A model generated the notes under the pieces. The model saw only the letters and a list, made by a program, of their open reading frames with translations, was not told the origin of the DNA and did not search any database. The position numbers and the translations under genes were made by a program. Of a stretch of 64,000 bases of DNA, positions 1 through 8,643 are shown in pieces. How positions within the stretch are numbered: position 1 is the first letter of the stretch; each line of letters starts with the position of its first letter. Source of the stretch: Nitrincola lacisaponensis. GTDB taxonomy: Bacteria > Pseudomonadota > Gammaproteobacteria > Pseudomonadales > Balneatricaceae. The DNA lies in NCBI RefSeq assembly GCF_000691225.1, contig NZ_JMSZ01000007.1, positions 60,846 to 124,845 on the forward strand, read 5' to 3'.

Positions 1-327
1 GCCATAGATATCCGGGCCGCTGGTATGCTGAAAGTGCAGGTAATTTCGCAGCATTTGCGAGGCGTGACCGTAAGGGACTTCGGCCAGTATTGCACCGCCA
101 TTGGGGCCGGTTTTTACTGTGATCAGCCCCTGGACTTCCAGAGACTTGAGCGCTTCGCGTACGGTGCCCTTGGAGCATTCGAACAGCTCGGTCAGGGCTT
201 TTTCATTGGGCAGGCGGTCTCCCGGCTGGATGTCCTGAACGACAATCCAGCGTTTGACCGCCTCGACGATCTGATCAGCGCGCTTCATGCGCTTGGGGAT
301 TTCAGCGGCTGTCAGTGCCTTGCTCAT
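1..327 (-). CDS. GntR-family transcriptional regulator, N-terminal part (cut by window edge)
   Basis: The visible 109 codons encode a winged helix-turn-helix of the GntR/FadR type. There is a leading helix with RADQIVEAVKRWI, then QPGDRLPNEKALTELF, the recognition region CSKGTVREALKSLEVQGLI, and the wing KTGPNGGAIL. The effector domain, usually FCD or UTRA, lies beyond the left edge, so the ligand class cannot be read. The ATG at 325-327 is the only sensible start in this frame. The gene follows the TRAP permease gene by 26 bases on the same strand, so it is probably the last gene of the TAXI-TRAP operon and may regulate it or a linked catabolic gene. Confidence 0.85.
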   Translation of the reverse strand, partial: MSKALTAAEIPKRMKRADQIVEAVKRWIVVQDIQPGDRLPNEKALTELFECSKGTVREALKSLEVQGLITVKTGPNGGAILAEVPYGHASQMLRNYLHFQHTSGPDIYG

Positions 328-353
328 GCCATACTCATCTGTCAGTGATTGGA

Positions 354-2375
354 TTACCCCGGCTGTGGTTGGCTTTGCGCAGTAGCTTTGCGTCCCTGGA
401 TGAAGTTGATCACCAGCAGCAGAATCGCAATGGCCGCACTGATTGCCTGTACCGTCGCACTCGGGAAGAACAGCGCAATGGTACAACTTAACAGGATCAG
501 ACGCATCCAGTGTTGCATCCAGGTAAACAGATACCCCTCAATGGCGGCCGCAAATGCCAGCAGTAACAGGATAATCATGGCACCTTTCCAGATCAGAATG
601 GACCAGGGGCCACCGGTAATGATTTCCGGGTGGAATACCATATACAGCGGTATCAGGTAGAGCCCTTTGGCAAATTTCCAGGACTGTACACTGGTTTCCA
701 TGGTCTTGCTTCCGGCGATGGCGGCGGCGGCAAATGCCGCCAATGCCACCGGCGGTGTGACGTTGGAATCCTGTGAATACCAGAATACCAGCAGGTGTGC
801 GACCAGCAGCGGAATGCCGAACTCGTTGGTCAGTGCCGGACCGACCAGTACGATCAGGACGATGTAGCTGGCGGTGACGGGCAAGCCCAGACCCAGAATC
901 AGACTGGCGATGATGACCAGCAGCAGAGCCAGCAGGATGTTACCACCGGAGAAGGCGATCATCATGGAGGAGAATTTGAGTCCCAGACCGGTCAGACCGA
1001 CCACCGCGACGACGATACCGGCTACCGCACAGGCAATACTCACGGCCACCGCATTGCGTGCACCCAGTTCCAGACCCAGCAGGGTTTTGTGGAAGCCGGA
1101 TTTCACCGTCTGCACCATCTCCTGTTGCAGATTACGGTTGGCAGCGCCACGTTTATAGGCCTGATACAAGCCGTTGAGTGCCGCAATGATGATAATGCCC
1201 ATGACTGCGTAGAAACCGACACGCATGGGTGACAGGCCTATGACCAGCAGGTAGACCAGCATGATCAGCGGAATCAGGAAGAACCAGCCGCGATTCATCA
1301 CTTCTCGCATGACTGGCAACTCACTCTTGGCCATTCCGTGCATACCCTGTTTGATAGCAATGATGTGAACAAACAGATAGACGGTGGCGAAGTACAGCAG
1401 TGCCGGGAAGACACTGACTTTGATGATTTCGACATAGGGTACGCGGGTGTATTCGGCAATCAGGAAAGCACCGGCCCCCATCAGCGGTGGCATGATCTGC
1501 CCACCGGTACTGGCTGCCGCTTCAATACCACCGGCTTGTGCCGGTTTATAGCCGAGGCGTTTCATCAGGGGGATGGTGAAGGCACCTGTAGTCACCACGT
1601 TGGCAATCGAGCTGCCGGAAATCGATCCCATACTGGCGGACGCGATAACAGCGGCTTTCGCCGGGCCGCCACGCTGACGACCCGTTCCGGCAAATGCCAG
1701 ATCAATAAAGAACTTACCGGCACCGGTGACTTCCAGAAAGGCACCAAACAGTACAAAGATAAACACGAAGGTAGCCGCTACGCCGAGCGGCATACCGTAG
1801 ATCCCTTCCTGCCCGAGGTAGAGCTGTCCGGCAATACGTTCCAGGGTGTAACCACGGTGGTTCAGAATTCCTGGCAACCATTCACCGAGCCAGGGCAGTG
1901 CACCACGCGGGCCTGCCAGTGCGTAGAGAATGGCAACAATACCGATCAGTGTCAGGCCAAAACCGACGGCACGACGACTGGCTTCCAGCACGACGACAGT
2001 GGTCATGCAGGCGACGATAATATCCGTCTGAGACCAGAAGCCTGCACGGTTGATGATGTCATCCAGGTAAAACACCAGATAAAAACCGGAGTAAGCGGCG
2101 GCAGCAAAAAGCGCAACATCGATCAGCCAGGTGAGCGGGCCGCGACGATACTTGTTCATCGGTGGAAAGATGAGGAAGGCCAGCATCAGTACCAGCGCCA
2201 GGTGAATGCCGCGCTGGTAGAACAGGCCGAGAGGTTGGATGCCAGCGCTGTACATCTGGAATAGCGACAGGCCGATGGCAAGCAGGGTAATCAGCCAGAG
2301 GACCGGACGGGGTCCTGAATCGGTCGGAAAACTGATGGTGTCCGGTGAAGGTACCGGGCTTTTACTGTCCGTCAT
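354..2375 (-). CDS. TRAP transporter permease, fused DctQ-DctM type (TAXI system)
   Basis: This 673-residue, very hydrophobic protein has the layout of fused TRAP permeases: an N-terminal four-helix DctQ-like part followed by a long DctM-like part. The segment around residues 230-310 carries the family pattern GGPAKAAVIASASMGSISGSSIANVVTTG and GGQIMPPLMGAGAF (broken here into short pieces). It forms the inner-membrane ion-driven channel that takes substrate from the periplasmic TAXI binding protein encoded upstream. A good GGAG ribosome site precedes the ATG. It sits 31 bases after the DUF1850 gene in a conserved gene order (binding protein, DUF1850, permease). The substrate is not readable; TAXI systems are linked to dicarboxylates and glutamate-like compounds in a few cases. 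Confidence 0.93.
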   Translation of the reverse strand: MTDSKSPVPSPDTISFPTDSGPRPVLWLITLLAIGLSLFQMYSAGIQPLGLFYQRGIHLALVLMLAFLIFPPMNKYRRGPLTWLIDVALFAAAAYSGFYLVFYLDDIINRAGFWSQTDIIVACMTTVVVLEASRRAVGFGLTLIGIVAILYALAGPRGALPWLGEWLPGILNHRGYTLERIAGQLYLGQEGIYGMPLGVAATFVFIFVLFGAFLEVTGAGKFFIDLAFAGTGRQRGGPAKAAVIASASMGSISGSSIANVVTTGAFTIPLMKRLGYKPAQAGGIEAAASTGGQIMPPLMGAGAFLIAEYTRVPYVEIIKVSVFPALLYFATVYLFVHIIAIKQGMHGMAKSELPVMREVMNRGWFFLIPLIMLVYLLVIGLSPMRVGFYAVMGIIIIAALNGLYQAYKRGAANRNLQQEMVQTVKSGFHKTLLGLELGARNAVAVSIACAVAGIVVAVVGLTGLGLKFSSMMIAFSGGNILLALLLVIIASLILGLGLPVTASYIVLIVLVGPALTNEFGIPLLVAHLLVFWYSQDSNVTPPVALAAFAAAAIAGSKTMETSVQSWKFAKGLYLIPLYMVFHPEIITGGPWSILIWKGAMIILLLLAFAAAIEGYLFTWMQHWMRLILLSCTIALFFPSATVQAISAAIAILLLVINFIQGRKATAQSQPQPG

Positions 2376-2406
2376 GTGTGCACTCCGGCTATGTCAGCCT
2401 GTTATT

Positions 2407-2883
2407 CTAGTGTTGTATGGGTGTCAATTGCAGCCGCAGGCGTTGGCCAGCAGCCAGTGTACTCAGATTCAGTTGTGTGTCGGCACTGACCAGGGTATGC
2501 GCCACTGATTCACTGCCAATACGAATCCACAGCTCATTGCCGGGAACCGGTTCATTGATGGATTCAATCAGGTAGCCTCCTTGTGGGTGGCTGACCAGTG
2601 TGCCTCGCCCTTCAAAATGCCCCAGACCGGCAGCAAAATCAGGCTGCCAGGAGTGGCTGAGTTGCATCTGACCGGCTTCGGTACGGTAGCAGTCTTCGAC
2701 AGCAATGCCGGTAACCGAGTGCCGCCAGTGCAAACACCAGTGTCCGTGTTGTAAGGGAAAGTGCGTTATTAACTGGTTTGAAGCATCCCGGATTTCCAGT
2801 TGGTAGTCCGGGCCTGCTTCCACTGCTGCTGACCCGAAGATCAGCAGCAGTAGCGTCAGGGTTAGGTAGCTGCCCTGTCGCAT
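2407..2883 (-). CDS. DUF1850 domain protein of TAXI-TRAP operon
   Basis: A 158-residue secreted protein with an N-terminal signal sequence (about residues 1-23, ending near VEAGPDYQ). It contains the DUF1850 pattern: a WRHSVTGIAVEDCYR segment, then a region ending in AGLGHFEG, and a later strand-rich stretch. DUF1850 genes are nearly always found between a TAXI binding protein and the fused TRAP permease, exactly as here, 9 bases after the former. The biochemical role is unknown; a periplasmic accessory or coupling function is inferred from linkage only. The ribosome site is weak, which suggests translational coupling to the upstream gene. Confidence 0.85.
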   Translation of the reverse strand: MRQGSYLTLTLLLLIFGSAAVEAGPDYQLEIRDASNQLITHFPLQHGHWCLHWRHSVTGIAVEDCYRTEAGQMQLSHSWQPDFAAGLGHFEGRGTLVSHPQGGYLIESINEPVPGNELWIRIGSESVAHTLVSADTQLNLSTLAAGQRLRLQLTPIQH

Positions 2884-2892
2884 GGGTTGTCA

Positions 2893-3855
2893 TCACTCAC
2901 GCAGGCGGTCAGGGATTTCTGCGTTGATCTCTTCAAAGTAACGCAGTGCACCCGGGTGCAGCGGGATAGGGGTTGAGGTCATGGTGAATTCAACCGTGGT
3001 GTCATTGGCCGCCGGATGAATCGCACGCAGTTCATCGATTTTCTCGAACAGTACTTTAGTAATCTGGTAAGCCAGCTCATCCGGCATGGCTGCATTTACG
3101 GTCAGTACGTTGGGGATTCCGATGGTGTGGGTCACTTCAGTCACGCCCTCATAGGTGTTTGCTGGCAGCGCGTAAGGCGCGAAGACCGGCTCGGCACCAA
3201 TGGCATTTTCAACTTCTTCATCGGTGAAGGAGATCAGCTGAATGTCACGAGTGGTTGCCAGACTCAGGATTGAGCTGGTGGGTGGGCCAACACTCCAGAA
3301 GCCTGCATCGATATCGCCGTCACGCAGGGCATCGGCTGTTTCGTTGAAGTTCAGACGCTGAACAGTGAAGTCGCCATAACCAATACCGTTGGATTCCAGC
3401 AGCGCACGGGCATTCAGCTCGGTACCACTACCCGGAGCGCCGACAGAGACGCGCTTGCCTTTCAGGTCCTGCAATGAGGTGATTCCGGAACCCTGCAGGG
3501 CAACCAGCTGTACTGCATTCGGATAGACAGATGCGATGGCGCGCACATCACTGACCTGACGGCCTTCAAATGCGCCGGTGCCAGTGTAGGCCTGGTAGAC
3601 AGTGTCTGCCAGTGCGATGGCCAGGTCGGAATCTTCGCGGTGGATCAAGCCCATGTTTTCGACAGAGGCACCGGTGACTTCGGCAACCGCTGAATAGCCA
3701 TCAATGTGGCGACCGATCATTTCAGCCAGACCACCACCAATGGGGTAGTAAACGCCACCGGTACCACCGGTTGCGATTGAAAGGTTCTGTTGTGCCTGCA
3801 CGGCGGGGACAGCCAGGGTTGCAGACAGGACAAGTGCAAGGCCAAAGCGGCGCAT
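2893..3855 (-). CDS. TAXI family TRAP transporter solute-binding protein
   Basis: 320 residues with a clear signal peptide (cleavage near VQAQQ) followed by the TAXI hallmark NLSIATGGTGGVYYPIGGGLAEMI. Later stretches KGKRVSVGAPGSGTE and DAGFWSVGPP also match the NMT1/TAXI fold. It captures substrate in the periplasm and delivers it to the fused permease. An AAGGAG ribosome site lies 7 bases before the ATG. The transcript should start from the sigma-54-type promoter at 3999-4015, giving a leader of roughly 130 bases. As first gene of the operon it is probably the most abundant product. Ligand unknown. Confidence 0.93.
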   Translation of the reverse strand: MRRFGLALVLSATLAVPAVQAQQNLSIATGGTGGVYYPIGGGLAEMIGRHIDGYSAVAEVTGASVENMGLIHREDSDLAIALADTVYQAYTGTGAFEGRQVSDVRAIASVYPNAVQLVALQGSGITSLQDLKGKRVSVGAPGSGTELNARALLESNGIGYGDFTVQRLNFNETADALRDGDIDAGFWSVGPPTSSILSLATTRDIQLISFTDEEVENAIGAEPVFAPYALPANTYEGVTEVTHTIGIPNVLTVNAAMPDELAYQITKVLFEKIDELRAIHPAANDTTVEFTMTSTPIPLHPGALRYFEEINAEIPDRLRE

Positions 3856-3998
3856 AGTGTTTCTCCTTGGTTATTTTTATAAAACACTACCCGGCAGCAT
3901 CATCGGGGATGCGCTGAGCAGTCAGCTTGAGTGTAGAGTGTGTTACCTGATATTACCTAATCTTAATTATGCTTGTTTAGGTTGTACCCGTAGGGTTT

Positions 3999-4015
3999 AG
4001 CACAAAGCGTGCCAG
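3999..4015 (-). promoter_or_regulatory. Sigma-54 (-24/-12) promoter for the TAXI-TRAP operon
   Basis: On the minus strand the bases read CTGGCACGCTTTGTGCT. GG (4013-4012) and GC (4001-4000) are separated by exactly 10 bases, as required for sigma-54, and CTGGCACG is a full match to the -24 element. The predicted start is near 3988. The operon-side position, and a sigma-54 activator gene ending just upstream, make this a strong call from sequence; no test was run. Confidence 0.85.
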
Positions 4016-4044
4016 AAAATAATTATTCAGCCAGCGGTGAGGTT

Positions 4045-4066
4045 TGACAGGGAAATGACAGGAAAT
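4045..4066 (-). repeat. Tandem 11-bp direct repeat, possible activator site
   Basis: On the plus strand TGACAGGGAAA is followed directly by TGACAGGAAAT, agreeing at 9 of 11 positions. It lies about 60-80 bases upstream of the predicted start of the sigma-54 promoter. It could be part of an upstream activating sequence for the adjacent DctD-like activator, but those proteins usually bind inverted repeats, so the assignment is tentative. Confidence 0.35.
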
Positions 4067-4095
4067 TCATCGTTTTTTCCCGAGTGGTGAGCAAT

Positions 4096-4129
4096 AAATG
4101 GCCGATACCCTGGTTATCATCGGCCATTT
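4096..4129 (-). terminator. Hairpin terminator after the sensor kinase/sigma-54 activator operon
   Basis: An 11-bp perfect inverted repeat, AAATGGCCGAT / ATCGGCCATTT, has a 12-base loop. It begins 6 bases after the stop codon of the response regulator gene. The run of T/A on both sides makes it usable on either strand. It separates regulator transcription from the TRAP promoter. Confidence 0.75.
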
Positions 4130-4134
4130 TTGGC

Positions 4135-5490
4135 TTATTCAGGCTGCTCCGCCTGTAACAAGGCTTCGCGTTGCAATCCCAGACGCAGCATTTTCTGGTT
4201 CAGGGTGCGCCTTGGCAGTTGCAGTTCATCCAGCACTTTCTGAATGTTGCCCTGATGACGCAGTAACGCCTCCCGTATCAGTTTGCGTTCATAGTCTTCC
4301 AGTTGTGCAGCCAGACTGCTGGGAGGTTCCCCCGATGTATGAGCACTGCTTTGCCCTTCTAGTCCCAGTGCAAAGCGCGTGGCCCGGTTGCGCAACTCAC
4401 GTACGTTGCCCCGCCAGGGGTTTTGCAGCAGTGCCTGGGTATAGGCTGTATCTGCGGGCGCGACTTCAAGATCGTGTACGTCGGCGGCCTGTTGTACAAA
4501 GTGATTGAACAGCAGCAGGATATCCTCCTGACGTTCTCTCAGTGGCGGAATAGACAGCTCGGCAACCGCCAGGCGGTAATAAAGATCTTCACGGAACTGA
4601 CCTTGTTCAGAGAGTTTCAGCAGATCGATTTTGGTGGCTGAGATAATGATCAGATCGAGGTTGATCAGCTGGTTGCTGCCAATTCGCTCAATCTGCTGCT
4701 CCTGAATTGCCCGCAGCAGTTTGATCTGTACCGGCAGCGGCATGGATTCGATCTCGTCCAGAAACAGTGTGCCGCCACTGGCCAGTTCCAGTTTGCCTTC
4801 ACGGGATTCGAGTGCTCCGGTAAAGGCACCCTTGCGATGGCCAAACAGCTCGGATTCCACCAGCTCATGGGTCAGGGCACCACAGTTGATGGCAACAAAG
4901 GGCTTGTCTGCGCGGGGGCTGCATTCATGCAGTGAGCGCGCCACGGCTTCTTTGCCGGCACCGGTTTCACCGTGGATCAGGATATTGGCCTGGACTTTAC
5001 TCAGGCGTTGTACCTGCTGGCGCAGCTGTGTGATGGCAGGGCTTTTGCCTAGCAGGCGGGTGTTGGCCGGGTCCTGCATGGCTGCACGCAAGCGGTGATT
5101 TTCCAGCTGCAATGAGCGGGTGATCAGGGCTTTGCGGATCACTTCTTCCAGACGTTCGGGATCAAACGGCTTTTCCAGAAAATCCCAGGCACCCTTGCGG
5201 ATCGCTTCCACCGCCATGGGGATATCACCGTGGCCGGTAATCAGAATAATTGGCAGTTCCGGGACTTTTTGATGAATCTGTGCCATCAGCTCAGTGCCGC
5301 TCAGTTCCGGCATGCGTATGTCAGATACCAGTACACCCGGGAAGTCGGCTGTGATATGGGCTGCAACGCCCTGAGGGTTGTTGAGCGTAATCACTTCAAT
5401 GTTGGACAATTCCAGCCATTGCCGGGTCGCCTCAAGGACGGCGGGATCATCATCGACCAGTAAAACCTGGTTACATTCTATCGGAGTCAT
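4135..5490 (-). CDS. Sigma-54-dependent response regulator, DctD-like
   Basis: 451 residues in three parts. The receiver (about 8-122) has phosphoacceptor D57 in LVSDIRMP. The AAA+ domain has Walker A GETGAGKE (174-181) and the sigma-54-contacting GAFTGA loop (221-226). The C-terminal Fis-type helix-turn-helix is near LLRHQGNIQKVLDELQLPRRTL (split here, read as one helix pair). It should open sigma-54 promoters when phosphorylated by the kinase encoded just upstream, whose stop overlaps this start by 4 bases (ATGA). The likely target is the TAXI-TRAP promoter about 120 bases beyond its own stop codon. DctD homologues control dicarboxylate transport, but the cue here is unknown. Confidence 0.93.
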   Translation of the reverse strand: MTPIECNQVLLVDDDPAVLEATRQWLELSNIEVITLNNPQGVAAHITADFPGVLVSDIRMPELSGTELMAQIHQKVPELPIILITGHGDIPMAVEAIRKGAWDFLEKPFDPERLEEVIRKALITRSLQLENHRLRAAMQDPANTRLLGKSPAITQLRQQVQRLSKVQANILIHGETGAGKEAVARSLHECSPRADKPFVAINCGALTHELVESELFGHRKGAFTGALESREGKLELASGGTLFLDEIESMPLPVQIKLLRAIQEQQIERIGSNQLINLDLIIISATKIDLLKLSEQGQFREDLYYRLAVAELSIPPLRERQEDILLLFNHFVQQAADVHDLEVAPADTAYTQALLQNPWRGNVRELRNRATRFALGLEGQSSAHTSGEPPSSLAAQLEDYERKLIREALLRHQGNIQKVLDELQLPRRTLNQKMLRLGLQREALLQAEQPE

Positions 5491-7280
5491 GCTGCTGTTG
5501 CCTTTTCATCAGAACCGGGTAGCCAGACCACAAAGCGCGCGCCACCTTCATCCGGAATTTCGGCGCGAATGTTGCCGCCCAGATCCTGGACCAGTCCGTA
5601 ACAGATAAACAGTCCGAGCCCCATGCCCTGGCCGACATTTTTGGTAGAGTAAAAAGGCTCAAACAGATGCTTGATCTGTTCTTTAGCAAAACCCGGGCCA
5701 TTATCCTCCACCTGTAAGCACCAGCCATGATTCTGATCTGACAGGCGAATGGTAACCTGCGGCTCGGATTGCTGTGCCACGGCATCCAGTGCATTACCGA
5801 TCAGGTTAACCAGTATCTGCTCAATACGGGCATCATCCCCGCGTATTAGTGCTTGAGCAGGAATTTTCGTATCAATCCGGACCTGCTGTTGAGTGATACG
5901 GTGCTCCAGCATGTCCAGCACAAAGTCGATACGTGCAGCCCAGTCAACCGGCTGTTTCTGAATCGGTGCCTGGCGTACGAAGACTTTCAGTTGCGAGGTG
6001 ATGTCACTCATGCGACTGGTCAGGGTCATGATCTTGTCCAGCGCTGTATCCACCTGGTCAATCAAACCGCGTGCCAGCAGCTTGCGCCCGGAGGCTGCAT
6101 AGGTGCGTACCGCGGTCAGTGGCTGGTTCAGCTCATGGGAGAGGCCAGCGGCCATAATGCCCAGTGCGGCGAGTTTTTCCGACTGTACCAGCTCACGTTG
6201 AATGCGTTGCAGTTCAGAGGTGCGTTTTTCCAGCTCGGCGGTACGCTCGATGACCTGATCTTCCAGGGTGTCATTCAGGTTGCGCAGGCGCTGTTCTGCC
6301 TGCAAGGCGGCATGAGCGCGGCGGCTGCGTTCGCGCATCCAGAGTACTGCGGTGAGACAGAGGATATAGAGTATCAGTACGACACCGGTTGTCAGTGCGG
6401 CAAAGCGGTAGAGCGGCTCCAGTGGTACCAGATAATGGATACGCCAGCCCGGGCGTGAGAGTTCCAGACTGCGGTTCAGAAAACGTTCTGATTCTGTATC
6501 CGACACAGGCATATGCAGCAGCGCGGCATCGTTATGGCTGCCCAGCGGGCTGAGTGTGATGCCATCAAACTGCCGGTTGCGCTCCAGGTCGTCCAGTTGC
6601 TGGTCGGTAAGTGGCTCGAGATAGCGATACTTCCATTCCGGATGGCTGGACAAGACGATGATGTGATTGGTATCCGATACAAACACTTTTTCAGCGGCGG
6701 ACTGCCAGTCTGCCTGCAGTGGTTCCAGGTCGACCTTGACGACGGCGACACCGCGTTGCTGATCGTTCAGGCTGAACACTTCCTGCGATAAAAAGTAGCC
6801 TGGCAGCCCGGTGGTGGTACCGATGGCGAAAAATTCACCGCGTCCGGTACGGATGGCATCGGTGAAGTAGGGCCGAAAACGGTAGTTGTTGCCGACAAAG
6901 CTTTCTGCCGTGCGAAAGTTGCTGGAGACCAGTGTCAGGCCTTCAGCATCCATGAGATAGACCTCATCGGCCAGCGAGGTGTTGCGTGTTTCCAGCAGGA
7001 ATTCATTGACGCGTTCAATCAGCTCAGGTGCTCGTTGGTCCAGTAAGCGCCGAACATCGGGCGTTTGGGCGATCAGCCAGGGCAGGTAGTCATAACGGTT
7101 GATGGCACCTTCAAAGCTGCTGGCATACAGGGTCAGTCGCTCATCCGCCTGTTGCAACGCCTGCTCGCGGGCATGGTTAAACCCCAGCCAGCCACCTGCC
7201 AGCAACAGGAAGGGCAGCAACAGAAACCCGACGAGCCAGATACGGCGCAGTTCCCAGACAGATCTGTCAGCTTTTTGCAT
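5487..7280 (-). CDS. Membrane sensor histidine kinase, DctB-like
   Basis: 597 residues. Two transmembrane segments (about 15-37 and 292-315) bracket a periplasmic double-Cache-type sensor domain of about 250 residues. A coiled coil (325-365) follows, then the dimerisation/phosphoacceptor region with H382 in GLSHELNQPLTAVRTYA. The ATPase region has N (LIGNALDA), G1 (VEDNGPGF) and G2 (GQGMGLGLFI) boxes. The architecture is that of DctB, which senses C4-dicarboxylates through the Cache domain. It overlaps the response regulator gene by 4 bases, so the two are a cognate pair. It is transcribed divergently from gcdH. Confidence 0.92.
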   Translation of the reverse strand: MQKADRSVWELRRIWLVGFLLLPFLLLAGGWLGFNHAREQALQQADERLTLYASSFEGAINRYDYLPWLIAQTPDVRRLLDQRAPELIERVNEFLLETRNTSLADEVYLMDAEGLTLVSSNFRTAESFVGNNYRFRPYFTDAIRTGRGEFFAIGTTTGLPGYFLSQEVFSLNDQQRGVAVVKVDLEPLQADWQSAAEKVFVSDTNHIIVLSSHPEWKYRYLEPLTDQQLDDLERNRQFDGITLSPLGSHNDAALLHMPVSDTESERFLNRSLELSRPGWRIHYLVPLEPLYRFAALTTGVVLILYILCLTAVLWMRERSRRAHAALQAEQRLRNLNDTLEDQVIERTAELEKRTSELQRIQRELVQSEKLAALGIMAAGLSHELNQPLTAVRTYAASGRKLLARGLIDQVDTALDKIMTLTSRMSDITSQLKVFVRQAPIQKQPVDWAARIDFVLDMLEHRITQQQVRIDTKIPAQALIRGDDARIEQILVNLIGNALDAVAQQSEPQVTIRLSDQNHGWCLQVEDNGPGFAKEQIKHLFEPFYSTKNVGQGMGLGLFICYGLVQDLGGNIRAEIPDEGGARFVVWLPGSDEKATAA

Positions 7281-7377
7281 GCAATAACCCCGGATGTGCA
7301 GATGCCTGCCATAATACAGTGCGATGATGGGTTGATAAATGAATCTGATCCAAACAGCGAATTTCCTTGATTTACCC

Positions 7378-7395
7378 TATTTATTATAATAAATA
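7378..7395. promoter_or_regulatory. Perfect 18-bp A/T palindrome containing a -10 element, gcdH promoter region
   Basis: TATTTATTATAATAAATA reads the same on both strands and contains TATAAT at 7385-7390, which would serve as a -10 box for gcdH about 50 bases downstream. The matching -35 (TTCCTT at 16 bp spacing) is poor, so an activator is likely. The symmetry suggests an operator for a dimeric regulator, but pure A/T palindromes also arise readily in promoters. Confidence 0.45.
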
Positions 7396-7441
7396 TTACG
7401 AATGGCTTGGCCACACTTAAATTTTCGCGGAGGCGCAGACA

Positions 7442-8620
7442 ATGATTACATTCCAGTGGGATGACCCGTTATTTTTCCAACAGCAACTGACCGATGATGA
7501 GCGACAGATTCAGGATGCCGCGCGTGCATACTGTCAGGAAAAGCTGCAGCCTCGTGTTCTGAGTGCCGCACGTGAAGAGCGTTTCGACCGGGAAATCATG
7601 AATGAAATGGGCGAGATGGGTCTGCTTGGCCCGACTGTTTCTGAAGTCTACGGCGGTGCCGGTGTTAACAACGTCTCCTATGGTCTGATTGCGCGTGAAG
7701 TTGAGCGTGTGGATTCAGGTTACCGTTCAGCCATGAGTGTGCAGTCGTCACTGGTGATGCATCCGATCGAAGCCTATGGCTCTGAAGAGCAGAAACAGAA
7801 ATATCTGCCGAAACTGGCCAGCGCTGAAATCATCGGCTGTTTTGGTCTGACTGAACCGGACCATGGTTCTGATCCGGGTTCCATGATCACCCGTGCCCGT
7901 AAAGTGGATGGTGGTTATTTGCTGAGTGGTCAGAAAATGTGGATCACCAACAGCCCGATTGCGGATATTGCGGTGGTATGGGCCAAGTCCGATGCGCATG
8001 ATGGCAAGATTAAAGGCTTTATCGTTGAGCGTGGTACCGAAGGTTTCAGTACGCCCAAAATCAGCGGCAAGCTGTCTCTGCGTGCATCCATTACCGGTGA
8101 GATCGTGCTGGATAACGCCTTTGTTCCGGAAGAAAACCTGCTGCCAGGTGCAACCGGTCTGTCTGGGCCGTTTGGCTGTCTGAACAAAGCCCGTTTCGGG
8201 ATCGCCTGGGGTGTGCTGGGTGCTGCCGAATTCTGTTGGCATGCAGCGCGTCAATACACCCTGGATCGCAAACAGTTTGGTCGTCCTCTGGCTGCAACCC
8301 AGTTGATTCAGATGAAACTGACCAATATGCAAACCGACATTACCCTGGGATTGCAGGCGGTTCTGCAGGTCGGTCGCTTGATGGATTCTGGTAACTGGGC
8401 ACCGGAAATGATTTCCATGGTGAAGCGTAACAACTGTGGCAAGGCGCTGGAAATTGCCCGTATCGCACGTGATATGCACGGCGGTAACGGTGTATCCGAC
8501 GAATATGGTGTGATGCGTCACATGGTCAACCTGGAATCTGTGAACACCTATGAAGGTACACATGATGTCCATGGTTTGATTCTGGGTCGTGCACAGACCG
8601 GTATTCAGGCATTTTTCTGA
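7442..8620 (+). CDS. gcdH: Glutaryl-CoA dehydrogenase
   Basis: 392 residues, full length for the FAD acyl-CoA dehydrogenase family. The C-terminal motif [17 protein letters not shown], with catalytic glutamate E371, is diagnostic of glutaryl-CoA dehydrogenase. R95 in [11 protein letters not shown] matches the arginine that holds the substrate's distal carboxylate. The enzyme oxidises and decarboxylates glutaryl-CoA to crotonyl-CoA in lysine and glutarate breakdown, passing electrons to ETF. It is followed after 23 bases by a CoA-transferase gene that can make its substrate. A GGAGG-like ribosome site (GCGGAGGCG) precedes the ATG. No LysR-type gcdR neighbour is present, unlike in many pseudomonads. 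Confidence 0.95.
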   Translation: MITFQWDDPLFFQQQLTDDERQIQDAARAYCQEKLQPRVLSAAREERFDREIMNEMGEMGLLGPTVSEVYGGAGVNNVSYGLIAREVERVDSGYRSAMSVQSSLVMHPIEAYGSEEQKQKYLPKLASAEIIGCFGLTEPDHGSDPGSMITRARKVDGGYLLSGQKMWITNSPIADIAVVWAKSDAHDGKIKGFIVERGTEGFSTPKISGKLSLRASITGEIVLDNAFVPEENLLPGATGLSGPFGCLNKARFGIAWGVLGAAEFCWHAARQYTLDRKQFGRPLAATQLIQMKLTNMQTDITLGLQAVLQVGRLMDSGNWAPEMISMVKRNNCGKALEIARIARDMHGGNGVSDEYGVMRHMVNLESVNTYEGTHDVHGLILGRAQTGIQAFF

Positions 8621-8643
8621 GCATCAGCCAAGTGAGGTGAGTT

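Noticed and set aside
1338..2264. A 308-codon open frame on the plus strand inside the TRAP permease gene
   Set aside because: Antisense to a clear membrane permease; the translation is rich in His, Gln and Thr with no domain, typical of a shadow frame.
7748..8572. A 274-codon frame antisense to gcdH
   Set aside because: The plus strand has full glutaryl-CoA dehydrogenase motifs; the reverse product has no recognisable domain.
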